Source: Bradyrhizobium valentinum
GTDB taxonomy: Bacteria > Pseudomonadota > Alphaproteobacteria > Rhizobiales > Xanthobacteraceae
Length of the DNA stretch: 64,000 nucleotides
Direction of reading: 5' to 3'
Assembly (NCBI RefSeq): GCF_001440405.1
Contig: NZ_LLXX01000153.1
Location: 6,623 to 70,622, forward strand
Each line of letters opens with the position of its first letter. Within the stretch, counting starts at the first letter, position 1. The translations under genes and the position numbers were made by a program. This document shows positions 8,806 to 16,449 of the stretch, in pieces. The notes under the pieces are model-generated. The model did not search any database and was not told the DNA's origin. It was given only the letters and a program-made list of their open reading frames with translations.

Positions 8806-10290
8806 ATGACCGACACAAGCGCGCAGCAGCCGGCCGAAGTCGCCACCAAGACCACTGATCTTTCGCTGCTGGATCAGGTCCTCGTCGAAACCAGAATTAC
8901 CCCGCGCGACGAGGGGTACGACCTTGCCCGCCGGGGCGTAGCAGCTTTCGTCGCCGAGCTCATCAAACCGAGCCGGGCCGACGAGCAGGTCAACAACGCG
9001 CTCGTCGACCGGATGATCGCGGAGATCGATCGCAAGATCTCGGCTCAGCTCGACGCCGTGCTGCACACGGACGAGTTCCAGGGGCTCGAGTCGGCCTGGC
9101 GCGGGCTTAAGTTCATGGTCGATCGCACCGATTTCCGTCAGAACATCAAGGTAGAAATCCTCAGCGTCAGCAAGGATGAACTGCTCACCGACTTCGAGGA
9201 CAGCCCGGAGATCGTCAAGTCCGGCCTGTACAAGCACGTCTACACCGCAGAGTACGGCCAGTTCGGCGGCCAGCCTGTCGCGGCCATGATATCGGCCTAC
9301 GAGTTCAGCAGTGGCACCCAGGACGTTAAGCTGATGCGGTACATGAGCGCGGTGGCCGCCATGTCGCATGCACCAGTCATTGCCTCTGCTGCACCGGAAA
9401 TGTTCGGCGTCGAACATCATGAGGAGATCGTGGGTCTGAAGGACCTGCAATCGGTGTTCGAGGGACCAAAATACGCCAAGTGGACATCATTCCGCGAAAG
9501 CGAGGACGCTCGCTATTTCGGCCTGACGCTACCGCGCTTCCTATTGCGCTTGCCCTATGGTCCAGAGACGGTTCCGGTGAAGGCCTTTAATTACGAGGAG
9601 GCCTCAGACGGCGAAACCGACAATTACCTCTGGGGGAACGCTGCTTTTGCCTTCGCGACGCGCTTAACCGAAAGCTTCGCCAAATATCGCTGGTGCCCGA
9701 ACATCATCGGCCCCCAGTCGGGCGGGGCGGTTGAGGACCTCAATTTGCATGCCTATGAGGCGATGGGGCAATTGCAGACGAAGGTGCCGACGGAGGTTCT
9801 GATCTCGGACCGGCGCGAGTTCGAACTTGCCGAGCAGGGCTTCATCGCGCTGACCATGCGCAAGGGCTCTGACAATGCCGCTTTCTTCTCGGCAAATTCT
9901 GTGCAGAAGAGGAAATGTTTCGGTAACACCCAGGAAGGCAAGACGGCCGAGCTCAACTACAAGCTCGGCAGCCAGCTGCCTTACATGTTCATCATCAATC
10001 GGTTCGCGCACTACATCAAGGTGCTGCAGCGCGAGAACATCGGCTCGTGGAAGAGCAGGCAAGAGCTGCAAGGCGAGCTGAACAACTGGATCCGCCAGTA
10101 TGTCGCCGACCAGGAGAATCCGTCGGCAGAGGTGCGCTCGCGGCGGCCTTTGCGAAAGGCGGAGATCATCGTCGAGGACGTCGAAGGTGAACCGGGCTGG
10201 TATCGCGTCGGCATCGGCGTCGTTCCACACTTGAAGTACATGGGCGCGGATTTTGCTTTGACCCTCAAGGGTAAGCTCGACAAGCAGTAG
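8806..10290 (+). CDS. tssC: T6SS contractile sheath large subunit TssC (VipB)
   Basis: This 494-residue TssC shows the family core FQGLESAWRGLKFMVDRTDF near residue 85, RFLLRLPYGPET, and the C-terminal stretch LPYMFIINRFAHYIKVLQR. The ATG at 8806 is chosen over the upstream TTG at 8788 because AGGAGA lies nine bases before it and the protein then begins MTDTSAQQ. Full length for the family; no damage seen. Confidence 0.97.
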   Translation: MTDTSAQQPAEVATKTTDLSLLDQVLVETRITPRDEGYDLARRGVAAFVAELIKPSRADEQVNNALVDRMIAEIDRKISAQLDAVLHTDEFQGLESAWRGLKFMVDRTDFRQNIKVEILSVSKDELLTDFEDSPEIVKSGLYKHVYTAEYGQFGGQPVAAMISAYEFSSGTQDVKLMRYMSAVAAMSHAPVIASAAPEMFGVEHHEEIVGLKDLQSVFEGPKYAKWTSFRESEDARYFGLTLPRFLLRLPYGPETVPVKAFNYEEASDGETDNYLWGNAAFAFATRLTESFAKYRWCPNIIGPQSGGAVEDLNLHAYEAMGQLQTKVPTEVLISDRREFELAEQGFIALTMRKGSDNAAFFSANSVQKRKCFGNTQEGKTAELNYKLGSQLPYMFIINRFAHYIKVLQRENIGSWKSRQELQGELNNWIRQYVADQENPSAEVRSRRPLRKAEIIVEDVEGEPGWYRVGIGVVPHLKYMGADFALTLKGKLDKQ

Positions 10291-10302
10291 AGGTGGTAGG
10301 CG

Positions 10303-10698
10303 ATGTTCGACCGCAGCCTTATGGAGCGCTTGGAGGACGGTGAGGCGAACAATCAGCCCTCGTTCGACCGTTTCCGGGCAAACGTCCTGGAAAACTTACG
10401 TCGGGTTCTGAACTCGCGCCAGGGCTGCTGCGAAACACGGCCGGACTTCGGCATGCCCGACCTCAACGATGCGATCGGGCAGGGAGCCGACGCGGTGCGC
10501 GCGCTCGCACGTTCGCTCAAGCAGCAGATCGAGACATTTGAGCCGCGCTTGAAGAATGTTTTGATCCGCTTTCATGCCGATCCCGACAACCCGCTGCAGC
10601 TGAGTTTCCACGTCAACGCGACGCTCAATTATAACGACCAGGTGGAGCCGGTTGCCTTCGATGCGATCTTCGAGAAGCACATCCAGGTGAGGGGCTGA
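10303..10698 (+). CDS. tssE: T6SS baseplate wedge protein TssE (gp25-like)
   Basis: This 131-residue GPW/gp25-family protein has the conserved ENLRRVLNSRQGCCETRPDFGMPDL near residue 30 and an acidic/basic helix followed by the beta-rich C-terminus. TssE is the phage T4 gp25 homologue in the baseplate. It starts 12 bases after tssC, and AGGTGGTAGGCG precedes the ATG. Confidence 0.94.
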   Translation: MFDRSLMERLEDGEANNQPSFDRFRANVLENLRRVLNSRQGCCETRPDFGMPDLNDAIGQGADAVRALARSLKQQIETFEPRLKNVLIRFHADPDNPLQLSFHVNATLNYNDQVEPVAFDAIFEKHIQVRG

Positions 10699-10702
10699 AG
10701 CG

Positions 10703-12451
10703 GTGGCCCTTAATCCCTATTACGAGGATGAGCTGTCCTATTTGCGCGAGCTCGGCACTGACTTCGCTTTAGCCAATCCGAAGCTTGCGCCATTTCTCGG
10801 GCGTGACGCCACTGATCCCGACGTAGAGCGGCTATTGGAAGGCTTCGCCTTCCTTGTCGCGCGGCTGCGCCAGAAGCTCGACAACGAGTTTCCCGAATTC
10901 GTCCACGGCCTGTTGCGGATGGTATGGCCGCAATATCTTCAACCTCTGCCGCCCGTTACGACTCTGGCCTTTGCCGCGAAGCCATCGGCGAGCGCCGCGA
11001 GCCCGAACGTACCGGCCGGCACGAGCGTTCGCTCGCGTCCAATTGAGGGAACGAACTGCACGTTCGTCACCTGCTACCCAATTGACGTGCTGCCGCTGGA
11101 GATTAACGACGTTCAGCTCGAGAACCGGACAAATTCGGCTCGACTTATTTTGGGTATCAAAGCGACCGGCCAGCAAAACCTGTCATGTCTTAAGAATGGT
11201 CGGCTCCGCCTCTTCTTCTCGACGGAGCGAGAGCCGCAAGTGGGGCGCTATCTGTTGACGTGGCTGTGCCGTCACGTCACGCAGGCAACCGTCACCATGG
11301 CGGATCGACAGGTCGCCGCAATCGGCTCGGCACAGATCGCACCAATCGGCTTCAGCGATGACGAGGCGGTCTTGCCCTGGCCGCGCAACGCCTTCTCAGG
11401 ATTCCGGATCATTCAGGAGTATCTGAGTTACCCGTCGAAATTTCTCTATGTCGAACTGTCTGGTCTCGAGCCGCTCGCGGCCCACACGGAGACCGATTGC
11501 AGGCTCAGCCTCGAGTTTCGGCGCCCGTTCCCCGCGCAGTTGCGTGTGGGCAAGGGCCAGATTTGCTTGAACTGCACGCCAGCAATCAACGTCTTCAGCC
11601 ACGAGGCCTCGCCGATTCGCTTGACGCGGGCGAAGACCGAATACCGCGTGCTTGCCTCTGGAGGGCCGAACTTCTCCATCCGTTCCGTTGATCGTGTGAC
11701 CGGCTATGTGCAAGGCCGCCCCGAACGCATCGAGTTCGAGCCATTCGACCTGTTGCGCCACGACCTGCCAGGCGCCGAGCGCAACCGCGCTTACTTTCGC
11801 GAGCGCATCCGGCCGGCGGTGGTCGGTCGGGGCGTCGATCACTATGTGGGTTTCGTTGACCGGCTCGACATCGGCCAGCATCCGCCGATCGACGTCGCAT
11901 CCCTGCAATTGACTTGCTCCAACGGACCCATCGCCGACCGGTTGCCGGTCGGTGCAGTGGATCTGCCGACCTCTGATACGCCTCGCGCGGTCACCTTCTC
12001 CAACATCACGGCGGTCGTTGCAGAAGTGCCGCCACCGGTCAGTGACGGCTTGTTGCGGCGGCTGACGGCCAATCTGGCGCGCAATTACGGGGCCATGGTC
12101 AACGTAGATACGCTGCGGACCGTTCTTGCCAGCTACGAGTTCCGTGCGGTCTACGACGTTCAGGCGCGTCGCCGCCTGGAGTTGCTGCTCGAAGGCCTCG
12201 ACCAGTTCGTGACCACCGACACCGATCACGTGGTGCGTGGCGCGGCGATCCGAATGCGAAATATCGAACTGGCTGTGGTCGACAGCAAGATCGGTGGTGA
12301 GGGCGAATTGTTCCTGTTCGGTTCGGTGCTTGACGCCTTCTTCGCGACCTTCGCCGGCATCAACATGCTGCACCGGTTTTCGGTTCGCGGCACGGAAAGC
12401 AACGCACACTACCTATGGCCAGCGAGAAGCGGATTGATCACGCCGCTCTGA
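10703..12451 (+). CDS. tssF: T6SS baseplate protein TssF (VasA/ImpG)
   Basis: This 582-residue TssF begins with the family signature YYEDELSYLRELGTDFA and contains the region LLEGFAFLVARLRQKLDNEF near residue 50. The C-terminus carries GSVLDAFFATFAGINMLHRF. The start is GTG at 10703, only four bases after the tssE stop, so the two are translationally close. It overlaps tssG by 37 bases, as is common for this pair. Confidence 0.96.
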   Translation: MALNPYYEDELSYLRELGTDFALANPKLAPFLGRDATDPDVERLLEGFAFLVARLRQKLDNEFPEFVHGLLRMVWPQYLQPLPPVTTLAFAAKPSASAASPNVPAGTSVRSRPIEGTNCTFVTCYPIDVLPLEINDVQLENRTNSARLILGIKATGQQNLSCLKNGRLRLFFSTEREPQVGRYLLTWLCRHVTQATVTMADRQVAAIGSAQIAPIGFSDDEAVLPWPRNAFSGFRIIQEYLSYPSKFLYVELSGLEPLAAHTETDCRLSLEFRRPFPAQLRVGKGQICLNCTPAINVFSHEASPIRLTRAKTEYRVLASGGPNFSIRSVDRVTGYVQGRPERIEFEPFDLLRHDLPGAERNRAYFRERIRPAVVGRGVDHYVGFVDRLDIGQHPPIDVASLQLTCSNGPIADRLPVGAVDLPTSDTPRAVTFSNITAVVAEVPPPVSDGLLRRLTANLARNYGAMVNVDTLRTVLASYEFRAVYDVQARRRLELLLEGLDQFVTTDTDHVVRGAAIRMRNIELAVVDSKIGGEGELFLFGSVLDAFFATFAGINMLHRFSVRGTESNAHYLWPARSGLITPL

Positions 12452-13401
12452 CGGCGCCCGACGAACGCGATGAGCTTTCGGCGTTCGGGTTCTTCTCGCT
12501 CGTTGTGCATCTCGAGCGGCGCTTCAGCGACGCTCCCCCGATCGGATCCACCGACGATCCCGCGCGGGAGGCGGTGCGCTTCCGTGCGGCGCCGACGCTT
12601 GGCTTTCCTGCCGAAGAGATCGCGGAAATCAGACAGGTCAAGGCCGCCAGCGAGCGCGTGGAGGTAGACGTCAACTTCCTCGGGCTGCACGGTCCTTCCT
12701 CCCCGCTGCCGCCCTTCTACACCGAACGGGTCATGCACGCGGACGGCATGGGTTCGCTCGGCGATTTCTTTGATTTCTTCAATCACCGTCTGATCAGCCT
12801 GCTGCTGCGGATCTGGCGGTACTACCGCCACCATTTGCGGTTCGAGGAGGGAGCAACCGACGCGATCTCGGTGCTGATTGGTACGCTCTTTGGACTCGTG
12901 CCCGGGGATGACACAGCCAACCAACGGGAATGGCGGGCGCGGCTGCTGCCGCATGCCGGCGTCCTTGCCTTGTGCAGCCGGTCGGCCGAGCTCGTGACCG
13001 GTGTGCTTTCCAGCCATCTAAATATTTCGGCCCGGGTCGAGGAATTCATCTGGCGCGAGATCGACATTCCACAAGAGGCGCAGTGGCGCCTTGGCCGGCC
13101 TGGTCTTGAGCTCGGCGTTGATACCCTTGCTGGTGAAACCATGCCAGACATCGTAGGCAAATTCCGGCTTTGCCTCGGCCCGCTCAACCAGCTGCAGTTT
13201 CGGTCGCTGCTACCCGGTTGCGAGAGCCATACCATCCTTTGCCGTCTCATTAACTTTATTCTGCGCGAGCCCTTGGCATGGGATCTCCAGCTAGAACTAG
13301 CGCTCGGGCAGACGCCGGAATGGACTCTGGGCGAAGGAGAATTAGGCTGGACGACATGGATCGACCCGCCCAAGGGAACCGGAAGCCTTGTTCTGTTGTG
13401 A
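12415..13401 (+). CDS. tssG: T6SS baseplate protein TssG (VasB/ImpH)
   Basis: This 328-residue TssG shows the N-terminal VRFRAAPTLGFPAEEI, the core NFLGLHGPSSPLPPFYTE, and FFDFFNHRLISLLLRIWRY, all diagnostic of ImpH/TssG. It is the last intact gene of the first T6SS operon. In many T6SS clusters clpV (tssH) follows here, but in this window the next 2.5 kb holds unrelated and decayed genes. Confidence 0.96.
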   Translation: MASEKRIDHAALTAPDERDELSAFGFFSLVVHLERRFSDAPPIGSTDDPAREAVRFRAAPTLGFPAEEIAEIRQVKAASERVEVDVNFLGLHGPSSPLPPFYTERVMHADGMGSLGDFFDFFNHRLISLLLRIWRYYRHHLRFEEGATDAISVLIGTLFGLVPGDDTANQREWRARLLPHAGVLALCSRSAELVTGVLSSHLNISARVEEFIWREIDIPQEAQWRLGRPGLELGVDTLAGETMPDIVGKFRLCLGPLNQLQFRSLLPGCESHTILCRLINFILREPLAWDLQLELALGQTPEWTLGEGELGWTTWIDPPKGTGSLVLL

Positions 13402-13559
13402 TCGTTTTCGAGTTATTCTCGTATGGTGAAGATCATCCGCGATGCCGGGACACTGGACCATCATGGCGCGTCATGGATCACGGGCCGGAGTCGCGGTCAA
13501 CCCGGTTAGACGTTGCCATAGCGTGCCGGCTGCGCGCTCCAATGGCTTCCATGACCGGG

Positions 13560-13800
13560 AGACTGCTATGCCACCGCACCGAGCCGACCCTGACTCCTTA
13601 CGACCGCGAGCTCGCCGTCACCTGCATGCGCCTCTTGGATGCAGATGCAGAGGGCGCGGACTGGCGCGAGGTCGCGGAGATCGCATCGATCCCAGCCAGG
13701 AGCCGGTGCGCGCCCGCCGGACCCATGAGAGCCATCTCGTTCGCGCCAAGTGTGTGAGTAGGATGGCTACCGGCGGTTGGTGCTGAAGCCGTTCGGCACG
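13560..13800 (+). pseudogene. DUF2285 (RovC DNA-binding-like) fragment
   Basis: Pieces in three frames line up with the small alphaproteobacterial DUF2285 family: LTPYDRELAVTCMRLLDADA plus EGADWREVAEI, then DPSQEPVRARRTHESHLVRA, then DGYRRLVLKPF. Each is separated by a frameshift. Intact members are short putative regulators often found on integrative elements. No intact start or stop remains. Confidence 0.5.
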
Positions 13801-13841
13801 CTATTTGCCCAGCTCGCTGGTAAATTTGGGGGAGCTGTAGG

Positions 13842-14354
13842 GTGCTGAATGTAGAGCTGGATGTTCCGCTTGTCAGCCAACAACATGGCTATGACGGCCA
13901 ATTGAACATGCGACGAAACTATGCCGGAGATATACGATCGCATGGGAATAACAATTGTTGGTATGCTTGCGCTTGTATGCTGTCGTACTACTTTCGCCCG
14001 GGGCCTCGGTTGGGTCTGCCTTCCGTTTGGCGGGCCGACGTAGGCATCAACAATTACCAGTTTAACTGGTTGGCGCGCACCGAAGGATTAGAGAGGCTCG
14101 AAGAGCCAGATGACGGATTTACGCGTGATTTTATTGCCGAGACGTTGACCACACGAGGGCCAATCTGGGCTGCGCTGCGTCTGCCGTCATGCCCCGGGAA
14201 CGAAATACTATGGGATGGGCATATAATAGTGTTGACTGGTCTGATAGAAAACACGTTGTGCTACAATGATCCGTTTTACTCGGCGCGTAGAGTGATCTAC
14301 TTCTATAATCTTTTGTTCGACGACCTTTTCGTCAAGAATCGCGATTGGCTGTGA
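13842..14354 (+). CDS. Papain-like cysteine protease, candidate secreted effector
   Basis: This 170-residue protein has a papain-like catalytic arrangement: Cys39 in GNNNCWYACACMLSYY, His127 in WDGHIIVLTG and the Asn/Asp pair in CYNDPFY (142-143). This matches the Papain-like_cys_pep/C70 (AvrRpt2) and C39-like families. There is no signal peptide. The GTG start at 13842 has GGGGGAG seven bases upstream. The gene is noticeably more AT-rich than tssG, suggesting separate acquisition. Its place between the two T6SS operons makes a T6SS or type III effector role plausible, but that is inference. No obvious immunity gene follows. Confidence 0.65.
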   Translation: MLNVELDVPLVSQQHGYDGQLNMRRNYAGDIRSHGNNNCWYACACMLSYYFRPGPRLGLPSVWRADVGINNYQFNWLARTEGLERLEEPDDGFTRDFIAETLTTRGPIWAALRLPSCPGNEILWDGHIIVLTGLIENTLCYNDPFYSARRVIYFYNLLFDDLFVKNRDWL

Positions 14355-14561
14355 ACACCCCTCCGCTGCGAACGCCCGAGCGAAGACACCTCACTCCTGC
14401 TTTCGTGTCCGATTGGCGACATGTAATATAAGTCCGGAAGCCGCCGCTGAGGCTCGAGTGGTTGGCCGGGCATGGCGTGAAAGCGCGCTGCTTTTGCCTC
14501 CCTTCATCGCATACGATTGTCTGCCAAGCTGGTTGCCGCGACCGTGTGATGGCTTGGTTGC

Positions 14562-15345
14562 TTGGTCATGACGCCCGGCGAGACAGCCAAGGCCTCGCTC
14601 AACACTTCCTCGGGCGGTTCTTCCAGCCGTCCGCGCAACTATTGTGCGTTCGGCGCCGTCGCCTATATCGCGGCGTCGTGCAGTCCGCCAGGCCTAGACC
14701 TTGTCATCCTAAAGCGGCTTTTCCTCGCCGTGAAAGAGGACGAGATTGCGGAGCTCGTGAAGCAGAAGCCGACCGGGCTCTACACGCGCACCGCATCTGC
14801 TTTCTCTATGGATGGCTGTTGGAGCGACAAACTCAATCTGCCCGCGGCAAAGAAGGTCTCCTATGTTGATGCCGTCGATATCGATCTCCAATATGCGAGC
14901 TCCTGGCAGAATTCGGTGCGGCATCGCGTCCGCAATAACTTGCCGGGGATACCGGACTTCTGCTCGCTCGTTTTCAAGACGCAAGCACTGCCGGGTCGGC
15001 TAATACAAGGATGCGTTGGAAATCTATTCGAGTAGATTGCTTCCATGCGTCGAATGGGGGCCGACGCCACACGGCAACGCCAAGGTGATAAATGATACCG
15101 CTGACTTCTATCGGTTCTTCGATGCAACGCCGCACGCGGAGTTTCTACGCCAACGCGCGAAGAGAACTATCGAACAGGATCTCCCAAAGGAAATTCAATT
15201 TCTGCAGAGCTCCGACACCTTCCGTACAGGTGCCGAAAGCATGATCGATATGCCGGAGCGGCCCCTCAAACAACCTCCGTGAATTCTTACAACAGAATGG
15301 AGGGGGATCCCAAAGTGCGACCGCGATAATGAATTCTCCTAATCA
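14562..15345 (+). pseudogene. Fic-family protein with the catalytic core deleted
   Basis: The 5' part (14562-15035) matches the N-terminal region of large rhizobial Fic/DOC proteins: LKRLF...EIAELVKQKPTGLYTRT, a frameshift pair around LYGWLLERQ, and DLQYASSWQNSVRHRVRNNL followed by PDFCSLVF. The 3' part (15016-15345) matches the C-terminus: LLPCVEWGPTPHGNAKVIND, YRFFDATPHAEFL, RTIEQDLPKEI, MIDMPERPL and FLQQNGG. The Fic motif HPFxxGNGR that should lie between them is absent. An internal deletion plus frameshifts make it a pseudogene. Intact relatives AMPylate target proteins. Confidence 0.65.
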
Positions 15346-15430
15346 ACGTCAAACGAAGTCACGAAAATTGAGCGAGCGGCATTCATTCTCGAACGATTCC
15401 GGATCAGCGAGCTGACCGCGCCCGATTGCC

Positions 15431-15559
15431 ATGGAAGTAGACAAAACAGACAAGATATTTGTGGGTGCCATCGAAACGGTAGCTAACCTCGCGGCGAAGC
15501 CCCGGCTCGCTCGCCTGATCGCGGCGCTGGAGCGTGGTCTACTCGATAAATGGCAATGA
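15431..15559 (+). CDS. Small hypothetical ORF (42 residues)
   Basis: This open frame, MEVDKTDKIFVGAIETVANL... to LLDKWQ, is composed like a real protein, with alternating hydrophobic residues and no Ser/Arg bias. There is no clear Shine-Dalgarno. It lies between the Fic and AbiEi relics and could be the tail of another gene. Unrecognised. Confidence 0.25.
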   Translation: MEVDKTDKIFVGAIETVANLAAKPRLARLIAALERGLLDKWQ

Positions 15560-15597
15560 TCTCAAACTCGGTTTGAAAATGTGTTATTATATCAATC

Positions 15598-15985
15598 ATG
15601 GATAGACAAACGAGCCAACTCCTAAACCAACTCGACAAGGTCCTTCCCGAGGGGCTCATCGTGTATTCCTCCTGGCTCAAGCGGCACGGTTATCCCACCC
15701 AGCTTCAGCATCAGTATGGGATAAGTGGTTGACCGGCACAGTCAACCCGACGGGTTTTCAGGAGGCCGCGTTACGAACTTAGCTGGCAGCAGGTCGTGAT
15801 ATCCCTGCAAGGCATCCTGAACTATTGACCGATCGTCGTGGGCGGACGGACCGGGCGCGAATTGCAAGGTTGCGCCCCACTGCCTACCGCAAGCGACGAC
15901 CCGTGTGCATCTCTGCGGCCCCAAGTCGACGCCATATTCGCTCGACAAGCTGCCGCTGTCCGGTTTGGTCAAGGATAGCTAGACG
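15598..15985 (+). pseudogene. AbiEi-type antitoxin (type IV toxin-antitoxin), broken
   Basis: The intact first frame, 44 residues from the ATG at 15598, is the AbiEi N-terminal winged-helix region: QLLNQLDKVLPEGL, then SSWLKRHGYPTQL and QYGISGW. After its stop at 15732 the homology continues in another frame (RRPRYELSWQQVVISLQGIL, an in-frame stop, PIVVGGRTGRELQG). AbiEi represses and neutralises the nucleotidyltransferase toxin AbiEii; no toxin gene follows. Frameshift and stop codons make it a relic. Confidence 0.65.
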
Positions 15986-16031
15986 ACACTGGGCCCGGTT
16001 GTAGCCAAAAAAGTCGTCTGAGGGTTCACCT

Positions 16032-16077
16032 TGTCCGGTGTCTGACGGCTGCACGAGCCTCTGTCAGTTTGAGAACA
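16032..16077 (+). promoter_or_regulatory. NifA upstream activator sequences for the tagH operon
   Basis: Two NifA-type palindromes lie 30 bases apart: TGT-N10-ACG at 16032-16047 and a perfect TGT-N10-ACA (TGTCAGTTTGAGAACA) at 16062-16077. They lie 65-110 bases above a consensus sigma-54 promoter, the spacing known for NifA-activated nif promoters. The whole block is duplicated at 30688-30732. Confidence 0.75.
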
Positions 16078-16141
16078 CCTGCGTCATTCGCCGGACCACA
16101 GATTATTATGTCCAATCAGTGGCTTAGATTGGAGATGCCAT

Positions 16142-16156
16142 TGGCACGATCGTTGC
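16142..16156 (+). promoter_or_regulatory. Sigma-54 (RpoN) -24/-12 promoter of the tagH-tssJKLM-kinase operon
   Basis: TGGCACGATCGTTGC has the -24 GG and -12 GC ten bases apart and matches the sigma-54 consensus TGGCACG-N4-TTGC at every conserved position. Transcription should start near 16168, leaving a leader of about 280 bases before tagH. Confidence 0.82.
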
Positions 16157-16449
16157 TACCGAAATCTGGCAACATTAACTGGCGGAGTGCACGTAGATGC
16201 GTAAAACGACCGATGCGCTCCTTTGCTTGAGTTCGCATGCCTTGTTTCTGAGAGAGAAAGCCCGCGCGGCCTCCGATGCAGCTGAGCGCACGAAGAGACC
16301 TTCCTTTTCACCCTGCGCAACCGGCGCATGAGACAATCGATCGGCCCAACAACAATGCTGCTCAGTAGGAAGCAATGCTGCTGCCACGGCAATTCCAATG
16401 GGACGCTCGGATGACCGCTTGTGCCGGCGAGCAAGCCTGAAGGTGCGGG

